From positions 5,750,041 to 5,814,040 of the forward strand of contig CM038917.1 in the NCBI GenBank assembly GCA_021904315.1: a stretch of 64,000 nucleotides of DNA, given 5' to 3'. Origin of the DNA: Sphagnum magellanicum. Lineage: Eukaryota > Streptophyta > Sphagnopsida > Sphagnales > Sphagnaceae. The position numbers were made by a program, and so were the translations under genes. Below the pieces are notes generated by a model. That model saw only the letters and a program-made list of their open reading frames with translations. It made no database searches and had not been told where the DNA came from. Shown here piece after piece: positions 25,299 to 36,900 of this stretch (positions within the stretch are counted from its first letter, which is position 1; each line of letters begins with the position of its first letter).

Positions 25299-26284
25299 TG
25301 ACGCACCCCTAACTCCTCAAGGGACTCAAATGTGAGCCCAAGTAGAAAGCAGCGGAATAAGGAGGAGTCGGAGCACACTCCCTAGCTCACAACCCTTTGA
25401 GGGGTAGAGGGGCGGGTTGGAGCTCTGGGATGGGACTAGGAAGAGTTTACAAGCTTTAGTCACTCACACGGGCCTGCACACAACCCACACAAAGTGGTTA
25501 GTGCAAAGTTAGAGCACACTTGGTGCTAGGACGAGCCACGGGCAACACGGACACACAAGACTCACCACGGCCCGGACTTGGGGGAAGCTACCACCTTCCC
25601 CCTTATAGTATACTCTGCAGCTCTCCACGGAGGCTACATCCAAATGACTATTTTTCCCGGGACTCCCGAGTGGGAGTCCCGAAATCGCGCCAAACGGGAC
25701 TCCTGGGACTTTGGAGCCCCATAACTTTGCGAGCAGACCTCGGATCGCGATGCGGTCTGAAGCAAAGTTGTAGGTCTCGTCGAGACCTTTCCAACGGTAT
25801 GTCGCACGTTCTCTGCAGCCAAGTATTTCGGGTCGATTCCCGACTTTTAGTGGTCGGGAGTCAAAACTGGCAAACTCCCGGGAATTCGACTCTCGACCCT
25901 TCTTTTGGCCATAACTTGTGTTTCAGATGTCCAAATGAGCAATTCGAGCCCATTTTAGATATCTACGCTTCAAGAGCTTTCCAATGATATAAAGAACTCC
26001 ACAATCCATTGAGGTTTGACCCCTGCAATCGCTCTCTGAAGTTTCGAGAGTCCACCGAGACTCCATCTCCCAAAGTGGGAGTTTGCCTTGGGAGTGTGAG
26101 GGTTCACTCCCTCACACTTTCTAACACTTTCTTGCACTCCCGGGAGTATGTGATGTGACTCCCGGGCTTCCTTTCGCCTTGACTCCCGGGCTTCCTCTTG
26201 GCTTAACTCCCGGGCTTCCTCTTTGGCGCGCACCCTTGTAATTCCCTTTGCCTTGGTCGCGAGCCCAAAGCTAGGGTTGCGACA
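25299..26284 (-). repeat. 5' LTR of the Ty3-type element, 986 bp
   Basis: The LTR shows TG and CA ends (plus-strand TGACGC at 25299 and TTGCGACA ending at 26284). It shares long blocks with the solo LTR at 51546-52366 and the fragment at 26640-26880. At 26148-26226 a 23-26 base unit containing GACTCCCGGGCTTCCT is repeated three times. Confidence 0.85.
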
Positions 26285-26639
26285 TCAAAGCTGTTCCTTG
26301 CTTTAAACATAATGAACTTTTCTAATTTGGTCATTGTATTTGAAAGTGCCTTAAACCCCTAGCAGAATTTCACTTGAAATTTGAGGGACTTCCCAAAAGT
26401 TGAAGATCAACAAAAAGGTGTCTTCCACTTTTGTAAAGTCCATCCAGTTTTGAAAAGTTCTTTAAATAGGGTAAGGAACAACTTTTCTCCCTGAATTCCA
26501 TAGTCCAGTTTTAGGCTATTGTGATTTTACCTTAGCCGGGCCCTCGAATCTATGAAGAGCCTCAAAGTTGTCCCTATAACCTATTGAGGAGAGTGGTGGA
26601 TCCACATGACTACCAAGAAAGAGTTATTTTGTCCCTTAG

Positions 26640-26880
26640 TGTCGCAACCCCACTTTGGCCAAGTGTGGGGGTGAAGCCCAACACTTGGAAAAGTTGGAGG
26701 TTGGGAGTCTTCCGGGACTCCCGAATGTTCAGAGCTCGACAGCAAGGGGCAAAACACCTCGCATTGGGGTGTTCTTGGTGTCATTGGAAAGGTCTTGAAA
26801 CGTAGATATCGAAAATGCCCTCGCATTGGCAATTCGAACATCTGCAGCCCAAGTTATGGGCAAAAGAAGGGCAAACATCT
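26640..26880 (+). repeat. LTR fragment of the same family, opposite orientation
   Basis: Starts TGTCGCAACCCCACTTTG, the reverse complement of the end of the other LTR copies, and continues through the shared blocks containing GGTGTCATTGGAAAGGTCTT and CAAGTTATGGGCAAAAGAAG before similarity stops. It faces the first LTR across 355 bp of unassigned DNA. It is a fossil piece, without coding parts. Confidence 0.75.
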
Positions 26881-27719
26881 TGGTTTTCTATTACCTACTT
26901 TTAGGAAATGGAAGGCATTAGTTTTGTTACCATGGTAATTTTTTGATTGTTACCACAATGAGTGGCCACAAATATTGTTGAAAATAGTTAACATATGTTT
27001 TGCACTTGTGTACATGTCGTCATTCTTTTGATTTCATTGTTTGTTTGCAATGTTACTTTGAATTACTTGGGTCAACCAATTGAATGTTTATCCTATGCAT
27101 TATGTATTTGTTTATTTCATTGCATTTTTCAACAACGTATTATTGTTCATCTTTGGTGATGGGTATAAACTAAAGTTGGGTAGGTATTTAAAATGAAATG
27201 AAAAACCAACTAGGAGTTTAGGTCAATTTTCATTAGAAAACATGTTAAATATCATTGTAAATGATATCCAAGTTGATATTTGATCTAAAGGGTTTCATTG
27301 GTTGAAAACTAATCCTTGAAACCATGCCACTTTATTTAATTATCAAAAAAAAACTTTAATAAGGTATTCAAATAAAACATGTTACAAGTTTCAACTAAAT
27401 ATCATAAGTTTTTAAAAGAAAATGAATCCCAAGATTTGAGGTTTCATGCAAGGCCTCACAAATTGGTGATTATAGGTTTCCAAAAGAAAAGATCATAAGG
27501 TTTCAAGGTTTAGGTAACACCTCCACAATCATTGAAAATTGAAAGTTAAAGTTTATTTTTCATTTTTCTTCATTAATTAAAAACAAGATTAAAAAATCAG
27601 GCTCCACTTTTAATAATCAATTCATTTTTTTCATTAAAGGTTAAAGGTAATTCTATTTTTCCAAGTGTTTAAGTTAAGTTTTTCTTGGCTTGATTAATTA
27701 TTTTTACGTTCATGTTCTT
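26881..27719. other. AT-rich intergenic DNA, nothing recognised
   Basis: No open frame of note and no clear repeat. A phrase like AAGGTTTCA/AGGTTTCCAAAAGAAAA recurs loosely at 27420-27540. No gene is seen. Confidence 0.4.
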
Positions 27720-28450
27720 ATGTTGTAGGCCATCTCTTCTTGTGTTGTTGATTAACTCCTTTTGCATTGTTGGTGTAAGAATTCTATTATGTTGTGGTGT
27801 TTGAATCTTTGCATTAATGTTCGAAAATGAAGAAGTCTTTTGTTACTAGGGTCTTTTTACATTGTTGGTGCTTAGGTTTTCTGCATTGTTGTTGCTTGGG
27901 TCCTTTTGTATTGTTATTCAACAATGAGTAGCTCCTATGTTGTTCAAGTTTTCTTGCATTGATGTTGTTCGAATCCTCTTGCATTGTTATTTGGTAGCAA
28001 ACAACTCTTCTGCTACTTGGGTTTTCTTGTGTCGATATTGTTTAGGTCAACTTGCATTGTTGTTTGGCAATGAATAATTCTTTGTTATTTAGGTCCTTTT
28101 CAATAGTTGTTACTCAAGTCCTTTGATGTTGTTGTTACTTGGGTCCTCTTGCATTGTTGTTTAACAATGAGTAGTTTCTTTACTACTTAAGTCTTCTCCC
28201 ACTGTTATTATTTAAGTCCTCTTGTATTATTGGTGCTTGGGTTTTAATGTGTTGTTCCAACTCAAATTCTCTTGTGTCATTAATGTTTAGGTCTTCTTGT
28301 GTTGTTAGTGCTCAAGTTTTTTTGCATTGTTGATACTCGGTTCTTCATGTGTTGTTCCAATGCTCAAGTCCTTTTGCATTATAATGCATGGGTCTTCTTG
28401 TGTTGTTATAACTCATTCCTCTTGTTATTATTTGACTTGTCCAAGCTTAG
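27720..28450. repeat. Degenerate tandem repeat, TTGCATTGTTG-type units
   Basis: Some twenty diverged units of roughly 25-40 bases follow one another, built around CTCTTGCATTGTTGTT and TACTTGGGTCCT, with variants such as CTTGTGTTGTT. An alternate longer unit adds a block like GGCAATGAATAGTTCTT. No copy is perfect, implying an old array. Confidence 0.7.
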
Positions 28451-29888
28451 GTACCTTTCTGACTTAGCTCCCATGTATGTTAATTGATTATACTTGCCTT
28501 GTTTGTGTTTTCTTATTGTTGTTCAAATCTTCTTGTTGTTGCTATCAATTTGGTATTTCCCCCACCCATTCTATGTAAGTTTGGGAGTGAAAAACTTGGT
28601 GACATGCATTTATGGGCAAGACCCACGCCTTGGGTTCATTTAGTCAAGGCTTGGATTGAAACCATCATGGGTGGGCCCAACCCCCATGGTGGCACACGTT
28701 GCACAAAACCAAGTGTTGAATTGGGTTCAATTCTTATCAAAGTAAAGCCACCATGAGGCAAATAGGTGTGCCAAAGTAGGTGAAGGGGTATGAGTGAACG
28801 AAGATGCTACCCATGAAGTAATCCAAGTCTAAGTCTATGGTTAAGTTGTGAGACAAGGCCTAATGGGCTTCAAGCAATGAAGCCTTTGAAAAGTTGGGAA
28901 GTTTGTGGCAAATCAAGTTCTTCCCACCTTTGGGTTGGAGGGAATGGCCTTCAATAATGAGTTAGTTCGAAATCGAAAATTTGGGCGAAAACTAACTAAT
29001 GCGTGGTTTAACCATGTGGAAGTAGTTTATATGTGTGTTAGGAGGTTGTAAATTTGGGGGTGTGTTAAGGTGGAATCTAGGTGTAACATTTGGATCCATC
29101 ATTGAATTGTGTTTTTAGGTAGGATTTTCAAACTATGCTTGCGATTTTGTGTTTTTTTGTTTGGATGTTAATGCTTATCATTCCATTTATTCAGTGAATT
29201 TTTTTTTTATTGTTCTAGGTTCAATTTTTCTTTGTTATTGAACATGGCAACATTATAATACCAAGAAATATATTTGTTGTTTGTAGGATATATATATATT
29301 GCATTATACTTCATTTTGCATATTCATTTTTTACATGAAATGAAGAGGTTAACTAAAGATGAGTTATTTTGACCTTTGTAAATATTTTGAATTGCATCAT
29401 AGGCTTTAAATAGTTAAATCAATTTGCAAGTAAAAAATTAAAAACACAACTTGGTAGAACAATATATATTTTTAGTTTTTCCACTTTATTCATTGACACT
29501 TTTTTTTAAATGTTGAAAAATGGAGAAGTCAATTGAAAATGAAAACATATGTTCAACTGAAAATCAAATGTGTGTAATTTATCTCAATGATGTTCCTATG
29601 AAAAAAATGTTTAAAGATTATTTTACTTTGGAAATGGAAAGCAACAAATTTTTTAAAAATGAAAAAGAAAGAATGAAAATGAACCTTCAAAAGTTGCATG
29701 TTCAAAGAATTAAATAAGGACTTCATAGTAGAAATGCATTTTTCTAGGTTTTTTCTTATGTCAACGATAACAAAGAAGTTGATTATAATAATTCTCAAAT
29801 GATGTATTGTATTATTTGTTATAATAATCATGTCAATGCATCCAATCCCAAATTAACTTAGGCAAGAAAAGGCTTCATTTCATATCAG
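28451..29888. other. Intergenic DNA, no gene recognised
   Basis: 28560-29100 is less AT-rich than its surroundings and might be part of an old retroelement, but no protein similarity is visible in any frame. The short frame at 29520-29717 (+) is Lys/Glu/Asn-rich without known motifs. Confidence 0.4.
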
Positions 29889-30494
29889 GTTACATTCAAG
29901 ATTAGGGTACCCAAAAAGTATTATCACATATGCAAAAATTATGGATATATGTTATTATCAAATATCATAAGGATTCGAAATTTTGCCCATTTGTATTCAA
30001 AATCACATGTTTTTTCAAGAATACATTTAAATGAATTTAATGGCATAAAAAAACCAATCATTTGACTAGGAGATGAAGTTCATTTTTTGTTTTAAAATAT
30101 AAAAGTTTAAGAATGTAACATGACAAAAAACTATTTCAAGGACATGAGAGGACTAATTTTTTAAAAATGCATTCCTGATCTTTTGGACCCATATAATATA
30201 TGAAACCATATTTACCTAATCAATCGATTAGAAAATTCATGGATCAATATTTACAACAAAGGATTCCAAAAAGTCAAATTTTTGTAAATAGGATTATTAA
30301 ATTTGGTCATTTTATGGTTGTGAAGGGCACAAGTAACTTGTCATCATCAAAGTTAAAGCATGTAATGAAAATCAAGGTAAAATATCCAACATTCTAATCG
30401 AATAAATGAATAAATGAATTCCAAAAAGTCCTAAAAATGAAGTTTTTGGACCTTTTACATATTTTTGATTTGGGTAACCCAATCTTGAATGTAC
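29889..30494. mobile_element. Possible MITE: 606 bp bounded by ~26-bp inverted repeats
   Basis: The left arm (29889-29915) contains ACATTCAAGATTAGGGTACC and the right arm (30469-30494) its near-exact reverse complement, with about two substitutions and one length difference. The interior is AT-rich, with one 65-codon frame (30200-30397) of no known type. I see no clear target duplication, so the superfamily is open. It lies just upstream of the hAT remnant. Confidence 0.45.
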
Positions 30495-30539
30495 CCATTA
30501 CAAAGAAAATAGTATAACATATTTTAACGAACATGTGGA

Positions 30540-32600
30540 TGCAAACCATGCCATTATTGGAAAAACAATTGAAGAGGAGGTCAATAGTTTATTAAAAAAA
30601 ATTGTTTTGAGGCAATTAATAAGAAAAAACCTAATTTTTTTGGTGGATAAATTTCAAATTTTTTTGCTACAAAAGATTTTTTTAGAAAAATGATGTGCAA
30701 CAAAAAGAATTTCTTCGAGACTTAGGCCTTTTGATTGTCAAAAATCACTTGCCAATGTAATTTGTGGAAAGTTATTGGATGAAACATTTGGCCTTGCATT
30801 TATATCTTGAAGTAATCTTTCCAAGAAAGCAATTTTCTTAAAAAGTGTTGCCTAATTTGGTGGAATTTAAAAAAAAATTATATATATGTTTTGCCAAAAT
30901 TAATAAAATGCCATATTGTAATAACAAGTTTTGGTTTGTGGATGTTTTCAAAGTGCACATGACATTTTTGCTCTTGTGACAAAAAAATTTAAGGCTTGAT
31001 TAACAACCAAAGCATGTTGCTATTGGTATGTTTGAAGCAATAGAAGTTATAGTCAGACCTTAACAAAAAATCTAACAAAATTGTTGGATAAATATGGGTT
31101 AACAAAGAAAATTCTTGCATATGTTAAAGATGAGGCATCAAATTTAAATGTTGTGACTATTCTAAGGTATGTTATGAGTTGTGAATGTTTGGGTTTGGAG
31201 GAAAGCTTTCAAAGTTCATATTTTGGCCATACTTTTCCTAAAGTTTGCGAATATGTGACAACATATGATTTTTTTTTTCAAAATTTCAAGTAGGTTCCTA
31301 TTTAGTCTATTCAATCAAATTTGCAAAAAAGTGTAATTTGGTTTAAGAAATTTGAAAAAGGTAGACAAGAATGGAATAAGGCTTATGAATATTTTAATAT
31401 ACATCCAAGAAAGCAAAACACCCCAGTTAAAACAAGGTAATATTTTTCATTTATAATTATTTCTACAATCATTTTAACTTTTTTATTTTAACATGGATCA
31501 TTTAAATTTTAGGTTTTGTCCTTAAACTATAATTTGAGAATATTAACATTAAATGTTAAACTTTGTTAAATGTTTGCAAGTTCGCCTCCAAAATACTTAT
31601 TTTGGTACAATATATAAACTTTTGTCACAATTAATCAAGTGTGCCTCCTCTTACATGGCACATTTCTTAAATACTTGTTATTTTTTTTTTCAATTATGAA
31701 TGATTATGTTTTGAATTAGTCTTGAGAACATTAATTGTTGAATGATGCATTGCATTCCACAATAACAATGTGTTTGAAATTGAAGGAAGAAGTTGAAATC
31801 CCACCAACCCTAATCAATTTGATAAATGATGATTTTGGGGTTGTTTTTGAATTGTCTTTGTTGACCTTTTACTCGAAGAATGAAGTTTTGGGGGAGTGGA
31901 AGTCTCTCCTTTCATTTTGAAGGTGTAAAAAAAAGGTTCATAACATCTTGTCTTTGATGCTAGACTTTAGGTTTAAAAGCTTTCACCTAGTATAATCTTA
32001 TATTGGTTGTGAAAAAGTTGTGCCTATTGGTGAGGAATATGATAAAAGATCCTTACATCTCACGCCTATCAAATGTTATGATCATTTACATTTTGTGTCA
32101 TAATTTGAAGTTGATTGCGTAGACCAATAGTTGAAAAAGATTGCAATTTGGATGTTTTTGAATAAATTACTAACACCAATGAACCAAATGAAAGAACTTG
32201 GAAGTAGAGAAGTGCAAATTTGTAGAAGATATCAAGTGGACATCAAGGATACCAAATATCTTTTATCAATAGTGGGAGAAACACAAATCCATATTTCTCA
32301 TTGTTGATTGTTTGGTTCGTCAAATATTAGGCATTATAAGATTCCAAATTGAGATAGAAAGGATTTTTTCTTTAATTGTCATATTAACAAATTTAAAAAG
32401 ATGTCATTTACAAAGGACCAATTTGGAGAAGTTGTGAGCAAAAGTTGGTATAATGATTCAAAAGTTGGTTCTAAATGACCTTTTAATTTGGTGGAGTTAA
32501 TTGAAAAGGACCTAACATTAAAAGAAAGTTGGAACAATTTGAAGGTTCATTTGAATAGGATGAAGCTCTAGACATATGAAATTATGGAGATTTTTTTTAA
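30540..32600 (+). mobile_element. Decayed hAT-type DNA transposon (transposase pseudogene)
   Basis: Pieces of one transposase appear in order on the plus strand. These are a helical block with FLRDLGLLIVKNHLPMQF (about 30700), the catalytic-core phrase LDKYGLTKKILAYVKDEASN (31084-31143) followed by CLGLEESFQSSYFGHTF, then LNDALHSTITMCLKLKEEVE (31738), MLDFRFKSFHL (about 31960), and the C-terminal dimerisation block with VRQILGIIRFQIEIERIFSL (about 32315-32380). From memory these match plant hAT transposases with a DUF4413-like middle and the hAT dimerisation domain. Stops and frame changes interrupt it (for example a stop directly after HLPMQ and frame changes between 31290 and 31735), so no product is expected. 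Terminal repeats and an 8-bp duplication were not found. Confidence 0.75.
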
Positions 32601-34546
32601 AAAAAAAGTTTTTCATTCTTTGTTACTTTTGTCATTTTTTGGATTATTTTTATAATTAAAATTAATAAAAACATTTTGTTCAAAATAATTGAACTTTTGA
32701 AAACCAACTTATGAGAACCATCTTCGAGATTTAACTGGTTTTAAATCTCTAAGAATTGACATTTACAAAATTGATTTTCAAAATTTTAATACCTTGGCTA
32801 GCTTTTTATTATGAAAAACATTTTAGTAGAGAACCAATTCAATTATCACGATGTTATGTGAGAATAGAACTATTGATCCTCACCCCAAAAAACAAAAAAA
32901 AAAAGGTGAAAACCACCCAACAGTGGTATAAACCATGTTAGCTTTTTTTTCTTGTTTTTATTGAGTATTCATATGTACCAAACTAATAATAAAAGCTCCT
33001 TCCACTCAATCCTAAATATAATAAGCTCTTCTTGCAAAAATACGTATTGATCAATTCTTATCACTCACATGCTCATTAATACAACAAACTCTTCAATGCA
33101 CCATCTTGCATTCTACATTTCCATAAACCCTAAACCAAAATAAGTAACCACAAAATGGGGAAAAAAAATGTGATTGTGTTACTTTTGTTGGAAATCTATC
33201 TATGAAGGAAGGTAGTTTGTTTTCCCTTGTTTTGTTTTGTAGTTATGAGATTCACCAAACCAAGACGCTTCAGATCATGTTCTTGATGTCTTTGGAAAGC
33301 CCTAGACAAGGAGGGGTGCGTGGGCTTGGTTCCACGTTGTTTGGACTTGCAGTGCAAAAGTTCTTGAATATTGAATGGTTTTTTCACTGAAAAGTTAAAT
33401 CATAGCTGAAAATTTCGGAGGAATTGGAATGTGCCAATGGTGTTGTTGGAAAGATTTTCATCTGCTGACATAGTTTTGATGCTCTTGCAGTTCTCAAATT
33501 ATATCCAAACCTCAGGCATCAAAAATCAAAATTGACTGATAAACTACTTGTTCAAGAAGTTCAGAAATAAGTTTTAAGGAATCAATTGAGGCATTTCTGG
33601 GCTTAAAGTTTAAACCTGCTTACACAAGGAAATCAGGATTAGGCAAAAAAAACATCCTTCCATTAAGGTCAAAGAAAAACTCCCCTACAAAAAGATTGTG
33701 AAAAAACAGCAAGAACAAAATTTCAAAGATGGGAACTAGAACAAAAAGATATTGAGAAACATGAAAGTTGACAAATATCATTGTGAGACAATGACATTGT
33801 GGGTTTGGAAAAGTGCCATGAAACCTATACACAGAGGCACATTGCAGAACGTCTCAACCAACTTTTGTTCACCCCTTTATTGCTGGCCATGTAAAGCTTG
33901 AGGCACAATTCACATGGAAATCGTTTTCTCTCCAGATAGCAGCAAGCATATAAACAGTCCAGAACTTGTTGATGCATGTACTTAACAAACCAAAAGCAGA
34001 CAAATATGCAGAAACAAAAAGAAGATATCACATTTCCTCCTTGGGATAGGAAAAAAAAACTCCATATTAGTTTTTACAAATGTGGACATTTGATTTCAAA
34101 GCTCAAGTAACTTATGGAATGAATCTCTTCTCACGATACTCAAATCATCTCAGGAGAGGGAATTTCTTGAGATATCTCCTTGGAATTTTGTGTGTCCTGA
34201 AATTCCATCACAATTAACTTATTACCATGATTTTCTCACATAGAAACTTGCTTACACAACAAAATGCACTTAATTTTGAAAACCTGTCCATAACCCTCTA
34301 CAAAAACTTCATGTTCCAATGCATTGGTTACAGGGTGACACACAAAAAAGAGCACAATCACCATTACCATCTTTGCTATTTTATTTCTCCAGAACTTCAG
34401 GACCACAGCTCTTAACTCACAAGGGAGAAAGGCATGAGGTATAGTATGCATGACAAAACAAAATAATCTCAATTCTTGTTTGATACATCCGAGTGTATCA
34501 CAAAGGATAGCACAAAGCACACTAGAAGCCTAATTTGACAAAACTT
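32601..34546. other. Intergenic DNA and probable 3' UTR of RPL10A
   Basis: AT-rich up to about 33150, then more mixed sequence approaching the RPL10A stop on the minus strand. Open frames at 33202-33390, 33620-33832 and 34236-34520 show no domain or conserved splice pattern. The last few hundred bases are likely RPL10A 3' UTR. Confidence 0.45.
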
Positions 34547-36276
34547 CTAATAAACACGCACAGGCTTTCCCATTGTTGTCTTCAGGTACAAGACACGAAC
34601 CTGCACAAAAGAATAAAGAAGCCATAAGAATTGCAGTCCTGAAAAGATAAGAAAAGCTACAAACCAACATACAGATACCCACACCTACACAATATGCTCT
34701 AGCTGCAGCACACATTGAATAAGCACCCATGACAAAAAAAAGATCACTTACATTCTGCCAGTTCTTCTTGAGCAATGAAACTAGGAAGTTTACACTGAGT
34801 TGCACATTTTGGAAAATCTGCTTCTCTTCCATGCCACAGTTTCCAATGGCAACACCCATGCACAACACCTTCTTCAACTGGAACTTGATCATGGCCTTTG
34901 TCTCTGTCCCCTTTGCCTCAAGTGACTCTTGGTGGGACACCAGAGTAGGGAACTTGCCAGCCTTGTTCAATCCTGGCCCTAAAAGACGGGGAATCTGCTT
35001 GATGACAGACTCTGATGCAAGAAAAGCATGGTACTTCTTTGCAAGCTTCTTCACAAGTTTCTTGTTCTTGTTCATCTTCTTCAGACTTTCAACATCCATG
35101 TACTCCATCCCAATCTTGTTCGCCTGTCCCATTAATTGCAGCTCCCACATCATCAGCACTCCACAACTCTAAAAGTCCATTTCTGAGTAGAATGAAGAAT
35201 TTCACAGTGAGAATGTCCATTCTGCAAAAACCTGCGTCAAAGGGAGGGAGGGGGAGTGGAAACAAGATGTATGCATACCTCTTCCACATGCTGGGCATCT
35301 CCGAGCATGCAGACTTTCATCTTTGGTCGGGGAACATGTGGCAGTTTCACCGAGCCGCTGAAGCGCTTATCCTTCTGAGGATCATAATTCTTGAGCCCAA
35401 TCTGGAGCTCAATTGTCTCTGTGAAGTTGCGATTCTTTTCTTTCGCCTCGGTGGTCACCTGGCTGATGGCCTCCCGGAGAACATCACTCTGAAGCTTACT
35501 GTAACCCCAAGATCAAGGTCATACAACACACAAGCATTAAAGAAACGCTTCCCATTAAGTCTTCTTCAACCGCAGCATCCACAGACAATAAGGACCACCT
35601 CTGAGAAATGGAAAGAATTGCTTACCTGAGAAGAGCAAGACCATCAACAACAACAACAAAAAGAGCTTCTCCCTTTTCGTTACGCAACGAAAAGGGAGCT
35701 GCTCCCCTAAGAAAATCCTAGGTACCCATTTCGCGAAGAGTGCTACGAGAACTGTCACTCTCCGCCTGTGGCTGGGTCAACCACACGACGTATTTTTCCC
35801 TCACAAACCGGACCATCATCATATAGTAAAATTCCATCATTATCATCATCTGTAATACAAGCAACACTCAGATACACCATAACCGTAAGAACTCTAACAG
35901 AGAAACAAAATACCACTCACAGACATACATCACTAACAACAATCCCTTCAATGACACTAAGGCCTTCTTTAGAATGCTTCATATCATTTGTGAAGAAACA
36001 AAGCTATCATCTGTGATTCATACATACGGCAAAAAGTTCCACGACACTGGGGATGGAACCATCTCTACTCACGACTGAAAATGGCTTCTTCTTGCATTCC
36101 ATCTTGTCAAAAAAGAAAACGATACAGAAGTAAACAAAGAAGAAGAAGCACAACGAAAGGAAAAATAAACACGAGAAACTATCTGGAAGAGAAAAGACGA
36201 GGAAAAAAAACTGTCATCAAGCCAGACATTCAAGACACAGAGCAAATCAATATCAAAGAATCACAACGTACCTCAT
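34547..36276 (-). CDS. RPL10A: 60S ribosomal protein L10a (uL1), complete
   Basis: Four coding exons: 36272-36276 (ATGAG only), 35279-35498, 34752-35123 and 34547-34600. They total 651 nt, 216 aa, the usual length of plant L10a. Joined, the start reads [16 protein letters not shown]; other marks are [66 protein letters not shown] and the end [11 protein letters not shown]. The first intron directly after ATGAG (705... to 773 bp, 35499-36271) is typical of plant ribosomal protein genes. Known role: uL1 forms the mobile L1 stalk of the large subunit and helps release deacylated tRNA from the E site. All junctions are GT-AG. Upstream telobox motifs fit co-regulation with other translation genes. 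Confidence 0.97.
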
Positions 36277-36374
36277 GGTTGGCGATGGCGAAGAGCAATC
36301 CAAGAAGGAGCCGCCGCCGTCGTAGAAGAACGAAGCGCCTAAAGGAAAAAGCAGCCGTGAGGAAAGCAGCCGGA

Positions 36375-36545
36375 GCTTTTAACCCTAAAACTGGGTTCGG
36401 GATTCCAAACCTAAAACTAGCACCCCGAACGAGCAGGCTCGGAACCGAACCACCCACCCTCAGACGACGGTTGTAAGTTAAGAACCAGAACCAAGTTTTT
36501 TAGGGTTTATTGGGGTGGTGACAAAAGTGACTAGGGTTTAAGCTT
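36375..36545 (-). promoter_or_regulatory. Telobox-rich promoter/5' UTR of RPL10A
   Basis: Within about 270 bases upstream of the start codon lie AACCCTAAAA (36379-36389) and two TAGGGTTTA boxes (36500-36509, 36532-36540). Telo-boxes (AAACCCTA) are known in plant ribosomal-protein and translation-factor promoters near the start site. The transcription start itself is not visible. Confidence 0.55.
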
Positions 36546-36900
36546 CTTGGTGAGATAAAATGGCTCTGTTTAAGATGTTAGTGTTTTGGGTGTTTAGGGT
36601 TTTTACCATTAAGGCTACCCTTTTCAAGTTTTTGGTGTTTAAGGTTATTATTATTATTACTTTTTTTAAAAAAATTTAAAACCATAGGGCTATGTTGTTA
36701 AAGGTTTAAATTTTTTTTGACAAATCATAGGGCTAAGTCTCTAAAAAGTGTTGGTGTTTAGGGTTTTATTTTGACAAATGGGAAGGCTAAATCTCTAAAA
36801 GTGCTGGTGTTTAGAGTTTTATTTTACCATAGGACTATGCCTGGTTTTGGTGTTTATGGTTTCTTTTCACCTTAGGGTTTAAGGTGTTTATAACTTTTTA
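36546..36900. repeat. Degenerate tandem repeat carrying GGTGTTTAGGGTTTTA boxes
   Basis: At least five diverged units of about 60-70 bases each contain a phrase like TTGGTGTTTAGGGTTTTA, and several also contain CATAGGGCTAAGTCTCTAAAA. It continues directly upstream of RPL10A. 36901-37850 beyond it is ordinary intergenic DNA plus the 3' UTR of the RRM gene. Confidence 0.65.

Larger units (their letters stand above)
22386..26284 (-). mobile_element. Ty3-type LTR retrotransposon fossil, 3'-truncated
   Basis: Minus-strand element with, in order from high to low coordinates, a 5' LTR (25299-26284), a primer binding site (25285-25296), a gag-like region with a CX2CX4HX4C zinc knuckle, an aspartic protease with a DTGAS site, a reverse transcriptase with VYIDD, and the beginning of RNase H ([13 protein letters not shown]). 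The gag-protease part spans about 23.6-25.25 kb and the RT part about 22.4-23.6 kb. The element stops inside RNase H: integrase and 3' LTR are absent, so it is broken, with about one additional break in its coding part. Domain order is that of Ty3 elements (RT before integrase in the family). The rather clean coding sequence suggests a fairly young insertion, but with one LTR no age can be measured. Confidence 0.92.

Noticed and set aside
22459-25335. Several plus-strand open frames across the Ty3 element
   Set aside because: They are antisense shadows of the minus-strand gag, protease and RT coding parts.
36081-36476. 131-codon Arg/Lys-rich open frame on the plus strand opposite the RPL10A leader
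   Set aside because: It overlaps the RPL10A 5' UTR, start codon and first intron, and is built of AAG/AGA-rich leader DNA; no known domain.
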